This document shows positions 49,764-58,800 of a DNA stretch of 64,000 nucleotides, one piece after another (position 1 is the stretch's first letter; each line of letters starts with the position of its first letter). The notes under the pieces are model-generated. The model had not been told where the DNA came from. It did not search any database and saw only the letters and a list, made by a program, of their open reading frames with translations. Origin of the DNA: an uncultured Acidimicrobiaceae bacterium (lineage in GTDB: Bacteria; Actinomycetota; Acidimicrobiia; Spongiisociales; UBA5794); contig CAMYMC010000001.1 in NCBI GenBank assembly GCA_947259365.1, positions 62,001 to 126,000 of the forward strand, written 5' to 3'. The position numbers and the translations under genes were made by a program.

Positions 49764-51767
49764 ATGCGGTTCATCGTACGACCCGGCTCCGACCCCCAGG
49801 CGCGCGCCGACACCGCCCTCCTCGCGGCGATGGGCCTGCCCGGAGGCGGCGTCGTCGCCGTCGCCGGCACCCACGTGCTCGTCATGCCCGGTGATGTGGC
49901 GTCACCCACCGCCCTGACGCTGGGTCCGCGGGCCATGGCCAACGCGGGCGTCGCCAACGGTGACACCGTCGAGGTCAAGCGGGCGATGCTGCCGGAGGCA
50001 AGCCGGGTTGTGCTCGCACCGATCGACGCCACGCTCGATGGCCGCCATCTCGCCCGTTCCCTCCAGGGCTTGCCGGTCACGGTCGGTGACCTCGTCGCCG
50101 TGCGCACCGCGTATGGAGACGACCCTGCGGCGGCCGAGATCGAGGTCGAGGTCGTCTCCGTGGAACCATCCAACGCCGGCACCGTCGGATCGGCAACCGT
50201 CGTTCACGAGGAGGGAGAGGAGCCCCCCGAGGTCATCACCCGGCCCGAGGGGACAACGGTCGGCGATGCGGCGACGACCGCCGATGCGCTCCTCGCCGGT
50301 CTCGACACCGAGCTCGAGACGCTCACAGGATGGCTGGCCCTCCTGACGTCGGTCGACGACCTCCCGACGGCGTGGGGGTTGCCGCGCGTCGCCGGTGTCC
50401 TCCTCGAGGGCCCGGCAGGCGGCGGCAAGTCCGAACTCGTCGCCAGGGCCGCCGGCCGCGCCGACGCCACCGTGGTCGAGATCTCCCTCGAGCTGGTGTT
50501 CAAGCCCGACAGGCTCCTCGAACGGCTCGAGCGCGCCGTCAAGACCACTACCGGGCCCGCCGTGATCTTCGTCGACCGCCTCGACGCCGTCGCCGGCGAC
50601 GACGCCATGTTCCGCAACCAGGTGAGCGCGGTGCTTCGCTGGTACCTCGACGCGGTCGCCGACAAGCCGCGTGTGGCGACCGTCCTCGCCATATCTTCGA
50701 CCGCCAAGCTGTCCCTGGTCGTCTCGAAATCGCCGCTCCTCCCCCGGACGCTGACCATCCCGCCCCCGGACCTGAACCGGCGGACCCGTCTCTTCGAAGC
50801 GGCGCTCGCCAGAGTGCCCAGCGCCGACGACATCGACTACGCCCAGCTCGCTTCACGAACCGCCGGGTTCTCCGGCGCCGACATCATCGCCGCCGTGGTC
50901 CACGCGTCGGCGCTCATCGCCCCCGACGGCGAGCGCGTCGACCAGGCGCTGCTCGTGCGAGCGATCCAAGAGACGACACCGTCTCTGGGCACGGCCTCGC
51001 TCGGCGAGATCCCAAGCTACGGATTCGAGCGCGTCGCCAACCTCGACGACGTGAAGCAACGGCTCACCGAAGCGGTGATCTGGCAGATGCAGGAGCCAGA
51101 GCGGTTCGCCCGGCTCGGCATCGAACCGCCCAAAGGCCTCCTCCTCTACGGTCCGCCCGGCACCGGCAAGACGTTCGTCGTGCGGGCACTCGCCCACGAA
51201 TCCGGCGCTGCGTTCTTCACGATCAAGGGCGCCGAGCTGCTCGACAAGTACGTCGGTGAGTCGGAACGTGGCGTCCGCGAGGTCTTCGCCAGGGGTCGGG
51301 CGGTCGCCCCCGCCCTCCTGTTCTTCGACGAGATCGATGCCCTGGCACCCGTGCGCGGCAACGCGACGAATTCGGTCACCGACTCCGTCGTCGCCGCCCT
51401 CCTCACCGAGATGGACGGGGTCTCCGATCGCGGCGACGTCTTCGTCATCGGCGCCACGAACCGGCGCGATCTCGTCGACCCCGCGCTGCTGCGTCCCGGC
51501 AGGCTCGAGACGCACCTCCACCTCGGACTCCCCCCCGCCGAAGCGAGACGGGCGTTCTTCTCGATCCAGGACGTCCCCTTCGCCGACGACGTCGACGTCG
51601 AGCAGCTCATCGGCGCCTCGGATGGCCTCTCGTTCGCCGAGCTCAGCGGCCTGCTGCGGGAAGCAGCACTGCAAGCGCTGCGCCGCGACTCCACCGCGAT
51701 CGCCGTCACCTCCGCGGACCTCGACTTCGCGATGGGCCGCTACTCCGGGAAGGGTCCGGAGACGTAA
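49764..51767 (+). CDS. Cdc48-like double AAA+ ATPase
   Basis: A 667-residue homologue of Cdc48/VAT, matching the actinobacterial type described as Cpa, a proteasome partner. The N-terminal Cdc48-N-like double-psi barrel spans about residues 1-140. D1 (about 180-390) has Walker A GPAGGGKS but Walker B VIFVDRLD, with Arg in place of the catalytic Glu and no clear arginine finger. D2 (about 410-650) is canonical: GPPGTGKT, LLFFDEIDAL and the TNRRDLVDPALLRPGR sensor/arginine-finger block. The C-terminus lacks an HbYX motif. No proteasome gene is in the window. Confidence 0.88.
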   Translation: MRFIVRPGSDPQARADTALLAAMGLPGGGVVAVAGTHVLVMPGDVASPTALTLGPRAMANAGVANGDTVEVKRAMLPEASRVVLAPIDATLDGRHLARSLQGLPVTVGDLVAVRTAYGDDPAAAEIEVEVVSVEPSNAGTVGSATVVHEEGEEPPEVITRPEGTTVGDAATTADALLAGLDTELETLTGWLALLTSVDDLPTAWGLPRVAGVLLEGPAGGGKSELVARAAGRADATVVEISLELVFKPDRLLERLERAVKTTTGPAVIFVDRLDAVAGDDAMFRNQVSAVLRWYLDAVADKPRVATVLAISSTAKLSLVVSKSPLLPRTLTIPPPDLNRRTRLFEAALARVPSADDIDYAQLASRTAGFSGADIIAAVVHASALIAPDGERVDQALLVRAIQETTPSLGTASLGEIPSYGFERVANLDDVKQRLTEAVIWQMQEPERFARLGIEPPKGLLLYGPPGTGKTFVVRALAHESGAAFFTIKGAELLDKYVGESERGVREVFARGRAVAPALLFFDEIDALAPVRGNATNSVTDSVVAALLTEMDGVSDRGDVFVIGATNRRDLVDPALLRPGRLETHLHLGLPPAEARRAFFSIQDVPFADDVDVEQLIGASDGLSFAELSGLLREAALQALRRDSTAIAVTSADLDFAMGRYSGKGPET

Positions 51768-51771
51768 GGGG

Positions 51772-52482
51772 TCATCGCGCCGCCGCGACCGCCTCGGCGA
51801 CGGTGAACCGGCCCTCGTAGAGCGCCCGCCCGACGACGACCGCTTCGGCGCCCGTGTCGCTCACGGCTTCGATGTGCTCGAGGCGTCCCACGCCTCCCGA
51901 CGCGATGATGGCGAGCTCTGGAGCTGCAGCCATCACCGCGGCGAGCACATCGAGTCCGGGTCCTGCCATCGTCCCGTCGGTCGCGATGGCGGTGACGAGG
52001 GCGCGTCGGACGCCTGCGTCGGCGAGGCCACGGGCGAACTCGGTCGCCGGAGGGCCAGCCTCCAGCCACCCGCCGCCCATCGCCCGGCCCTCTCGAACGT
52101 CGATCGCAACGACGAGATGATCCGGACCGACCGCGTCGAGGATCTCCCGGATGCCGGAAGCGCCGGCGACCGCAGCCGTGCCGACCACGACCCGCGCCGC
52201 GCCGTAGCGGACGGCGGCTGAGGCGATCTCGGCGGTGCGGATGCCGCCACCGAGCTGGAAGGGGACGTCCTCGGCCACCAGGCTCTCCCACAGCTCCCGG
52301 GCGGGTCGCCCCCGCCGCGCCCCATCGAGGTCGACGACGTGGCAGAGCTCCGCCCCCTCCTCGCCCCATCGCGCCAGTTGCACCGCGGGATCGGAGCCGA
52401 ACGTCACCTTCTCTGCGAAGTCTCCGCGACAAAGCCTCACAACGTCTCCGCCGAGCACATCGATCGCAGGGATCACGAGCAC
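51772..52482 (-). CDS. hisA: ProFAR isomerase
   Basis: Cytoplasmic TIM-barrel isomerase of histidine synthesis that opens the ribose ring of ProFAR. The 236-residue protein from GTG 52482 starts MLVIPAIDVLGGDVVRL. The first phosphate-binding and catalytic Asp block is IPAIDVLGG, the second lies in TAIATDGTMAGP with the other catalytic Asp, and ASGGVGRLEHI closes the barrel. A GTG two codons later is an alternative start. It is divergent from the regulator gene and the rest of the his genes, sharing one control region. Confidence 0.92.
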   Translation of the reverse strand: MLVIPAIDVLGGDVVRLCRGDFAEKVTFGSDPAVQLARWGEEGAELCHVVDLDGARRGRPARELWESLVAEDVPFQLGGGIRTAEIASAAVRYGAARVVVGTAAVAGASGIREILDAVGPDHLVVAIDVREGRAMGGGWLEAGPPATEFARGLADAGVRRALVTAIATDGTMAGPGLDVLAAVMAAAPELAIIASGGVGRLEHIEAVSDTGAEAVVVGRALYEGRFTVAEAVAAAR

Positions 52483-52529
52483 GGCGCCGAGTCTCCCCGT
52501 CGATGCACGCGCACGTTGTGTCCTCCCCT

Positions 52530-52569
52530 TCGACAAGCTGATCTTAATGTTCTAACATGCTACAACATT
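52530..52569 (+). promoter_or_regulatory. his promoter and overlapping palindromic operator
   Basis: TCGACA (52530-52535) and TAACAT (52553-52558) with a 17-base spacer form a good promoter for the regulator-hisG operon. A 24-bp near-palindrome (52546-52569), AATGTT-N12-AACATT with a central CATG, matches its reverse complement at 20 of 24 positions. It covers the -10 and probable start point. It lies beside a TrpR-family gene and between the divergent his units, so it is the natural operator for that regulator. Confidence 0.75.
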
Positions 52570-52629
52570 TTGACGACGCTGTCCGGCCGGAGCGTGACGT
52601 CTCGAGTGTGAGCAACAGGGAGGACACCC

Positions 52630-52941
52630 ATGGGGATGCCGATGGCGGGTGATGACTGGAGAACGGAGGCGACCGCCGACCTGTTCGACGTCATCCTGTC
52701 GCTGCGGACGCGCGACGAAGCCGCGGCGTTCTTCCGCGACCTGTGCACGAGAAGAGAACTCGACGAGATGAGCGCCCGGTGGGCGGTCGCCCGCAAGCTC
52801 GCCCTCGGGCTCCCCTACCGGGAGATCGCGAGCGAAACCGGTGTCTCGACGGCCACGATCACCCGCATCAACCAGTGGCTCCAGCATGGGACCGGTGGGT
52901 ACCGGATGATGCTGGAGCGCTCCGGGGGAGGTCCGGCCTGA
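52630..52941 (+). CDS. TrpR-family (YerC-like) regulator, probably of histidine genes
   Basis: A 103-residue DNA-binding protein of the Trp-repressor superfamily. The helical core has LDEMSARWAVARKLALG, followed by the helix-turn-helix GLPYREIASETGVSTATITR. It lies first in the his operon and beside a palindrome. TrpR-family proteins near hisG have been proposed as histidine regulators (HisR) in Gram-positive bacteria, which fits this place. The ligand, possibly histidine, is inferred. ATG 52630 follows GGGAGGAC by five bases. The stop overlaps hisG (TGATG). Confidence 0.84.
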   Translation: MGMPMAGDDWRTEATADLFDVILSLRTRDEAAAFFRDLCTRRELDEMSARWAVARKLALGLPYREIASETGVSTATITRINQWLQHGTGGYRMMLERSGGGPA

Positions 52942-53804
52942 TGACGCCGGAGCCGCTCCGGATCGCGGTCCCGAACAAGGGTCGGCTCGAGGGGCCGACA
53001 GCGGCACTGCTCCGCCAGGCCGGGCTCGTCTACGAGAAGACCGAGCGCGCCCTCGCCGTGCCGGTGCAGGGAATGGACGTCGAGGTGCTGTTCGTCCGCA
53101 CCGAGGATGTCTGCGAGCTCGTCGCAGACGGTGTCGCCGCCCTCGGGGTGACGGGACTCGATCTCCTCTCCGAGTCGGGAGCGCAGCTCGCCGTCCTCGC
53201 CCACCTCGGCTATGGGAGGTGCCGGCTCGTCGCCGCCGCCCCCTCCGCAAGCGTGATCACCGCGATCGCCGACTTCGACCGTCTCCGGGTGGCGACCTCG
53301 CACCCGACGACGACGGAGCGGTTCTTCGCCGACAAGGGCGTGTCGGTGACGACCGTGCCGCTGCGAGGCTCCGTCGAGGTGGCGCCGAAGCTCGATGTCG
53401 CCGATGCCGTCGTCGACCTCGTCTCCAGCGGCTCGACGCTGCTCGTCAACGGACTCCGCCCGGTCACCACGTTGCTCGAATCCGAGGCGGTGCTCGTCGG
53501 AACAAACGGCGTCCTCCACGGGAAGGACGATCGCCCCGGCCAGGTCATCACGATGTTCAGCTCGGTCGTCGCCGCCCGCCGCACGCGCTACCTCCTCATG
53601 AACGCACCGGCGTCGGTGCTCCCCCGCATCGAGGAGATCATCCCCGGATTCGACTCACCCAGCATCGTGCCCCTCGCCACGGAGGGCATGGTGGCCGTCC
53701 ACTCGGTCGTCGACGCCGACGACGTGTGGTCGGTGCTGCCGAGGCTCAAGGCGGCGGGGGCGTCGGGCGTCCTCGTCCTGCCGATCGAACAGCTCATCCC
53801 GTGA
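52941..53804 (+). CDS. hisG: ATP phosphoribosyltransferase (long form)
   Basis: First committed step of histidine synthesis: ATP plus PRPP gives phosphoribosyl-ATP. The 287-residue protein starts with LRIAVPNKGRLEGPTAALL and shows VAALGVTGLDLL. The PRPP-binding block DAVVDLVSSGSTLLVNGLRP follows. The length and the C-terminal ACT-like part (from about residue 210) mark the long, histidine-inhibited, HisZ-independent type. The ATG overlaps the regulator gene stop by one base and its own stop overlaps hisD. Confidence 0.94.
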   Translation: MTPEPLRIAVPNKGRLEGPTAALLRQAGLVYEKTERALAVPVQGMDVEVLFVRTEDVCELVADGVAALGVTGLDLLSESGAQLAVLAHLGYGRCRLVAAAPSASVITAIADFDRLRVATSHPTTTERFFADKGVSVTTVPLRGSVEVAPKLDVADAVVDLVSSGSTLLVNGLRPVTTLLESEAVLVGTNGVLHGKDDRPGQVITMFSSVVAARRTRYLLMNAPASVLPRIEEIIPGFDSPSIVPLATEGMVAVHSVVDADDVWSVLPRLKAAGASGVLVLPIEQLIP

Positions 53805-55108
53805 GCCCGGTGCGCCTGCGGACCGTTGAGCTGGCCAGGCTCTTCCCCAACGAGCGGGATGCGCTGGTGCGCCGCTCCCCCGTTCCCGACGAGGCGACGA
53901 ATCGGGACGCCGCCGCCATCGTCGAGGCCGTGCGCCACGGCGGCGACGCGGCGCTCGTCGACGCCAACCGCGCCTACGGAGGGGGACGCACCCTCGGCAG
54001 GCTTCGCGTCCATCCATCCGAGCTCCATGCCGCCCTCGAGGCACTCGACCCCCGGCTCGTGGACGCGCTCACGGACGCGGCGGCGCATCTGAGGGCGTGT
54101 CACAGGCCGCAACGGCCCGAGGACGAGACGATCCGGGTCGTCCCCGGTGTGACGGTCGAGCGGCGCTGGTCCCCGCTGCGACGGGTCGGCGTCTACGTCC
54201 CGGGCGGCCGGGCGGCATACCCGTCTTCGCTGCTCATGGCGGTGATCCCGGCCCGCGTCGCAGGCGTGGCCCAGATCGCGGTGGTGTCTCCGGCCGACGA
54301 CGATGGCGAGATCGCCCCCGTGCTGGCAGCCGCCGCCGCGCTCATGGGCATCGACGAGTTCTACGCCACCGGCGGTGCCCAGGCCGTCGCCGCTCTCGCC
54401 CATGGGACGGAGACCATTCCGGCGGTGGACAAGATCGTCGGGCCCGGCAACGCCTGGGTGACCGCGGCGAAGCTCGCGGTCTACGGTGACGCCGCCATCG
54501 ATCTCCCCGCCGGGCCCAGCGAGGCGGTCGCTCTCGCCGACGGGACAGCCGACGCCCGGTTCGTCGCCGCCGATCTCCTCTGCCAGGCCGAGCACGGCGC
54601 CGAGTCGCCGGCCGTCCTCGTCACCACCGACCGGGAGTTCGCAGACGCGGTCCTCGCCGAGCTCGACACGCTGCTGCCGACGCTCGACCGTGAGCCGGTC
54701 CTGCGGGCCGCACTCGCCGACCACGGGCTCGTCGTCATCGCACCCCACCTGGAGGACGCAATCGCCTTCGTGAACGACTACGCCCCCGAGCACGTCGGCG
54801 TCGACACCGACGACGCCGAGAAGGTGGCGGCGGCGATCACGAACGCCGGCTCGGTGTTCGTCGGCCCCTGGTCGCCGCACTCGGCCGGCGATTACGCAAC
54901 CGGCGGCAACCACATCCTCCCGACCGGGGGACTCGCCCGCACCCACGGACCCCTCTCGGTCGCGGACTTCGGCTCGTGGCGCCAGGTCCAGACGCTCGAT
55001 CGAGAAGGCCTCTCGGCCCTGAGGAGCACCATCTCGCTCATCGCTGCGGCCGAGGGCCTCACCGCACACCGGCTCGCCGTCGACGTGCGCTTCGGGGAGG
55101 GCCGGTGA
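53801..55108 (+). CDS. hisD: Histidinol dehydrogenase
   Basis: NAD-linked zinc enzyme for the last two oxidations to histidine. The 435-residue protein shows VGVYVPGGRAAYPSSLLM, YATGGAQAVAALAHGTETI and VDKIVGPGNAWVTAAK. QAEHGAESPAVLVTT carries zinc-site residues, and NDYAPEHVGV and AGDYATGGNHILPTGG follow. Length is normal. The GTG overlaps the hisG stop (GTGA). Confidence 0.95.
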   Translation: MSPVRLRTVELARLFPNERDALVRRSPVPDEATNRDAAAIVEAVRHGGDAALVDANRAYGGGRTLGRLRVHPSELHAALEALDPRLVDALTDAAAHLRACHRPQRPEDETIRVVPGVTVERRWSPLRRVGVYVPGGRAAYPSSLLMAVIPARVAGVAQIAVVSPADDDGEIAPVLAAAAALMGIDEFYATGGAQAVAALAHGTETIPAVDKIVGPGNAWVTAAKLAVYGDAAIDLPAGPSEAVALADGTADARFVAADLLCQAEHGAESPAVLVTTDREFADAVLAELDTLLPTLDREPVLRAALADHGLVVIAPHLEDAIAFVNDYAPEHVGVDTDDAEKVAAAITNAGSVFVGPWSPHSAGDYATGGNHILPTGGLARTHGPLSVADFGSWRQVQTLDREGLSALRSTISLIAAAEGLTAHRLAVDVRFGEGR

Positions 55109-56154
55109 CTCTGCCCCGCTACCAGTGGCAGCCGACGACGGCTGAGATCGCGGCGAGAGCGAGCATCGCCGCCGACGAGGTCATCAGGTTCGACCACAAC
55201 ACCTCACCCTTCCCGACCGAGTGGGCCGCCGGCGTCGCCGCCGACGTCGCCCGCGGCCTCAACGAGTATCCCGGGGCCAGCTACCTCCCGATCCGGGAGG
55301 CGGCCGCAGCGGCCTGCGGGCTCGACGTCGAGCACATCGTGCCCGGCGCCGGGGTCGACGAGTTGATCCTCCTGTGCGGGAGGGCCTTCCTCGGCCCCGG
55401 TCGTCGCGCCGTCGAGGTCACGCCGACGTATCCCCTATACCGGATCGCCACCGCCCAGGCGGGAGCCGGCCTCAGCACCGTCGCTGCCGGCCCGCCCGCA
55501 TTCGAGTTCCCCGCAGCCGACGTCGTCGAGGCGGCCAGGGACGCCGACGTGCTGTGGCTCTGCGTGCCCAACAACCCGACGGGCACGACCGCCACCGCAT
55601 CCGACGTCGCCGCGGCGGTGGCCGCCACCGACGGGATCGTCGTCGTCGACGCCGCGTACGCGGAGTTCACCGGCGACGACTGGAGCGGCGCCGTGGGCGC
55701 CCACCACAACGTCATCGTGCTCCGGACGCTGTCGAAGGCGTACGGACTCGCCGGGGCCCGCGTCGGCTTCGCCATGGCACATCCCTCGCTCATCGATCGC
55801 CTCGACGCCGTTCGCCCTCCCGGGTCGATCTCGTCGGTATCGGCCGACCTCGCCGTCGCCGCTCTCCGAGACCCCGAGCGCATGGGGGCCCACGTCGCCG
55901 AGCTCATCGCCGCACGCAACGACCTCATCGAGAAGCTCGAGTCGCTCGGCTGGGATCCGTTGCCATCTCTGGCGAACTTCGTGCTCACCGACGTCGGCCC
56001 GGGCGCGCCCGGCCTCGCCGGCGCCCTCATGGACGACGGCCTCGTCGTGCGGACCTTCCCGACGGGCCCACTCCAGAGCTACGTCCGGGTCACCGTGCGC
56101 ACGCCGACCGAGCACGACCGCCTCATCGACGGGATCAGGAGGTACATGCGATGA
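55105..56154 (+). CDS. hisC: Histidinol-phosphate aminotransferase
   Basis: PLP aminotransferase that converts imidazole acetol phosphate to histidinol phosphate. The 349-residue protein has the N-terminal block NTSPFPT and LNEYPGASYLPIREAAA. CVPNNPTGTTA carries the PLP-contact Asn, and the Schiff-base Lys lies in RTLSKAYGLAGARVGF. The C-terminal YVRVTVRTPTEHDRL holds the substrate Arg. The GTG overlaps the hisD stop (GTGA) and the stop overlaps hisB (ATGA). Confidence 0.94.
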   Translation: MTLPRYQWQPTTAEIAARASIAADEVIRFDHNTSPFPTEWAAGVAADVARGLNEYPGASYLPIREAAAAACGLDVEHIVPGAGVDELILLCGRAFLGPGRRAVEVTPTYPLYRIATAQAGAGLSTVAAGPPAFEFPAADVVEAARDADVLWLCVPNNPTGTTATASDVAAAVAATDGIVVVDAAYAEFTGDDWSGAVGAHHNVIVLRTLSKAYGLAGARVGFAMAHPSLIDRLDAVRPPGSISSVSADLAVAALRDPERMGAHVAELIAARNDLIEKLESLGWDPLPSLANFVLTDVGPGAPGLAGALMDDGLVVRTFPTGPLQSYVRVTVRTPTEHDRLIDGIRRYMR

Positions 56155-56735
56155 CGAGAAGCTCCGACGTGAGCCGCAAGACCCTCGAGACCGACGTTCG
56201 CGTGTCGCTGCGGATCGAAGGCTCCGGCCTCGGGCGCATCACGACCGGCGTGGGCTTCTTCGACCACCTCCTCACCAGCCTCGCCCACCACGGACTGTTC
56301 GACATCGACGTCGAGACCACGGGTGATCTCGACGTCGACGATCACCACACCGTCGAGGACACCGCCCTCGCCCTCGGTCAGGCCTTCGGCGAGGCGCTGG
56401 GTGATCGCTCGGGCATGTCGCGCTACGGCGACGCCGCGGTGCCGATGGACGAGGCGCTCGCCACCGCCGTCGTGGACGCCGGGGGACGCCCCTACGCGGT
56501 CGTGGAGCTGGCGTTCGCGTCGGAGCGGATCGGGGCGCTCACCACCCAGATGATCCCGCACGCCGTCGAGGCTCTTGCCCGCACTGCCGGGTTCACGATC
56601 CACCTCACCGCGTCGGGGCGTAACGACCATCACGTCGCCGAGGCGGCGTTCAAAGCCCTCGGTCGAGCGCTGCGCGCCGCGGTGGCACTCGATCCGGACC
56701 GGGATGGGGTGCCGTCGACGAAGGGCCGGACGTGA
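56151..56735 (+). CDS. hisB: Imidazoleglycerol-phosphate dehydratase
   Basis: Mn-dependent dehydratase of histidine synthesis; single-function type of 194 residues with no phosphatase domain. Metal-binding blocks are GVGFFDHLLTSLAHHG, DVDDHHTVEDTALALG and GRNDHHVAEAAFKALG. The start has AGGAGG eight bases upstream and overlaps hisC as ATGA. Confidence 0.95.
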   Translation: MTRSSDVSRKTLETDVRVSLRIEGSGLGRITTGVGFFDHLLTSLAHHGLFDIDVETTGDLDVDDHHTVEDTALALGQAFGEALGDRSGMSRYGDAAVPMDEALATAVVDAGGRPYAVVELAFASERIGALTTQMIPHAVEALARTAGFTIHLTASGRNDHHVAEAAFKALGRALRAAVALDPDRDGVPSTKGRT

Positions 56736-57364
56736 CGCGCGTCGCGATCGTCGACCACGGTGCGGGCAATCTCGTCTCCATCGCCCAGGGCCTCCGCCGC
56801 GCCGGAGGCGACGTCTTCGTCACATCGTCGCCGGCGGACCTCGACGAGGCCGACGGCGTCGTTCTTCCCGGCGTCGGCACCACCGGAGCTGCCATGCGGC
56901 GCCTCGCCCGATCCGGCCTCGTCGACCCGCTCCGCCGCTTCGAGGGACCGCTCCTCGGCATCTGCGTCGGGCTCCAGCTCTTCTTCGAGAGCTCCGAAGA
57001 GGACGACGGCGGGCCCGGTCTCGCGCTCATCGAAGGAACGGTCCGCCGGCTTCGCGGTGCCCCGCTGCTGCCCCACATCGGGTGGAACGACGTTGCGGTG
57101 CACCCCGACCCGGTCTTCGACGGTCTCGGCTTCGACCGGGACGGTGGGGCTCCGACGTTCTACTTCGTGCACAGCTTCGCCCCGGTCCCGGCCGACGAAG
57201 GCGTCGTCATCGGTACGACCGACTACGGGGGCCGCTTCGTCGCTGCTGCCAGGAGCGGCAACCTGGTCGGGGTGCAGTTCCACCCGGAGCGATCCGGTGC
57301 CGGAGGGCTCCGGGTCTTGTCGAACTTCGTGACATCGTGCCGGGAGGCGTCCCGTGCTGCGTAG
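56732..57364 (+). CDS. hisH: Imidazole glycerol phosphate synthase, glutaminase subunit
   Basis: Class I glutamine amidotransferase that supplies ammonia to HisF. The 210-residue protein shows [13 protein letters not shown] and VLPGVGTTG. The nucleophile is Cys78 in [11 protein letters not shown], and His/Glu lie in [10 protein letters not shown]. The GTG start overlaps hisB by four bases, and its end overlaps hisF by 11 bases, ensuring equal production of the two subunits. Confidence 0.95.
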   Translation: MTRVAIVDHGAGNLVSIAQGLRRAGGDVFVTSSPADLDEADGVVLPGVGTTGAAMRRLARSGLVDPLRRFEGPLLGICVGLQLFFESSEEDDGGPGLALIEGTVRRLRGAPLLPHIGWNDVAVHPDPVFDGLGFDRDGGAPTFYFVHSFAPVPADEGVVIGTTDYGGRFVAAARSGNLVGVQFHPERSGAGGLRVLSNFVTSCREASRAA

Positions 57365-58127
57365 ACGGGTCATCCCCTGTCTCGACGTGACCTCAGGGCG
57401 GGTGGTCAAGGGCGTGCGGTTCGTCGATCTCACCGACGAGGGCGACCCGGTCGAGCTGGCGGCGCGTTACGTGGCCGAAGGCGCGGACGAGATCTGCTTC
57501 CTCGACATCACCGCGTCGAGCGACGGTCGGGAGACGATGCTCGAGGTGGTCCGCAGCACCGCCGAGCACGTGTTCGTCCCCCTCACCGTCGGCGGCGGCG
57601 TCCGCTCGGTCGACGACATGCGGGCGGCGTTGCGGGCGGGCGCGGACAAGGTGACGGTCAACACAGCCGCCGTCGAGCGGCCGGAACTCATCTCGGAATG
57701 CGCCCGGGCATTCGGTACCCAGTGCGTCGTCCTCGCCATCGATGCGAAGCGGAGGAACGGACGTCCTCCCTGGGAGGTCCACACGTACGGCGGACGGACA
57801 CCTACCGGACGTGACGCGGTGCGTTGGGCGGCGGAGGGGGCCGACCGTGGCGCCGGAGAGATCCTCCTCACGTCGATGGACCGCGACGGCACGAAGGCGG
57901 GTTACGACCTCGAGCTGCTCGAGGCGGTCCGGACCGCGGTGACCGTGCCCGTCATCGCATCCGGCGGCGCCGGCACGATCGCCCACTGCGTCGATGCCCT
58001 CGGTCCGGGCCGGGCCGACGCCGTCCTCGCCGCGTCGATCTTCCACCGCGGCGAGATCGAGATCGTGGACCTCAAAGCAGGGCTCGCTGCGTCCGGCATC
58101 CCGGTGCGGGCGGGAGCCCGGTCATGA
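57354..58127 (+). CDS. hisF: Imidazole glycerol phosphate synthase, cyclase subunit
   Basis: TIM-barrel cyclase that uses ammonia from HisH to form IGP and AICAR. The 257-residue protein begins [20 protein letters not shown], with the first catalytic Asp in CLDV. It also has [40 protein letters not shown] (second catalytic Asp) and [10 protein letters not shown]. The GTG lies inside the end of hisH. The stop overlaps hisI as ATGA. Confidence 0.95.
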   Translation: MLRRRVIPCLDVTSGRVVKGVRFVDLTDEGDPVELAARYVAEGADEICFLDITASSDGRETMLEVVRSTAEHVFVPLTVGGGVRSVDDMRAALRAGADKVTVNTAAVERPELISECARAFGTQCVVLAIDAKRRNGRPPWEVHTYGGRTPTGRDAVRWAAEGADRGAGEILLTSMDRDGTKAGYDLELLEAVRTAVTVPVIASGGAGTIAHCVDALGPGRADAVLAASIFHRGEIEIVDLKAGLAASGIPVRAGARS

Positions 58128-58735
58128 GCGTCGACGACATCCGTTTCGACGACTCCGGCCTCGTTCCGGGGATCGTCCAGGACGCCGTGACCCGACGGGT
58201 CCTCATGCTCGGCTACCTGACCGCCGAGAGCCTCCGCGCCACGCTCGACACCGGGGTCGTCACCTTCTGGAGCCGATCCCGCAACACGCTGTGGCAGAAG
58301 GGCGAGACATCCGGCAACACGTTCCGACTCGTCGACATCCGCCCGGACTGCGACGGGGATGCCCTACTCATCCTCGCCGAGCCGGCGGGCCCGGCGTGTC
58401 ACACCGGCGGTGCGTCCTGTTTCGAGGACCACCCCGACCAGGGGTTCGCCTGGCTCGAGCAACTGTGGGACGCGATCGCGGCCCGCGCCATCGACCGCCC
58501 GGCCGGGTCGTACACCGCGGCCCTCGTCGCCGGAGGCGTCGACGCCGCCGGGCGCAAGGTCATGGAGGAGGCGACCGAGGTGTTGCTCGCCGCGAGGGAC
58601 CACGATGCCGGAGGCGACCCCGTCCGGGTTGCCGAAGAGGCCGCCGACCTCGTGTACCACCTCCTCGCACTGCTCGCCGAGCGGGGACTCGAGCCATCGG
58701 CGACCATCACCGTCCTTCGCGACCGGGCACGGTGA
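58124..58735 (+). CDS. hisIE: Bifunctional PRA-CH / PRA-PH protein
   Basis: Catalyses hydrolysis of phosphoribosyl-ATP and opening of phosphoribosyl-AMP, steps two and three of histidine synthesis. In the 203-residue protein, residues 1-110 are the HisI cyclohydrolase ([29 protein letters not shown], and zinc Cys in DIRPDCDGD and CHTGGASCF). The rest is the HisE pyrophosphohydrolase ([30 protein letters not shown]). Fusion of the two domains in this order is common. Last gene of the his operon. Confidence 0.93.
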   Translation: MSVDDIRFDDSGLVPGIVQDAVTRRVLMLGYLTAESLRATLDTGVVTFWSRSRNTLWQKGETSGNTFRLVDIRPDCDGDALLILAEPAGPACHTGGASCFEDHPDQGFAWLEQLWDAIAARAIDRPAGSYTAALVAGGVDAAGRKVMEEATEVLLAARDHDAGGDPVRVAEEAADLVYHLLALLAERGLEPSATITVLRDRAR

Positions 58736-58800
58736 TGGCGGGCCCTACGCCGGCCGGCCATAGACTCCTCGAACGCAATGACCGATCCGACCCGCCCGGC

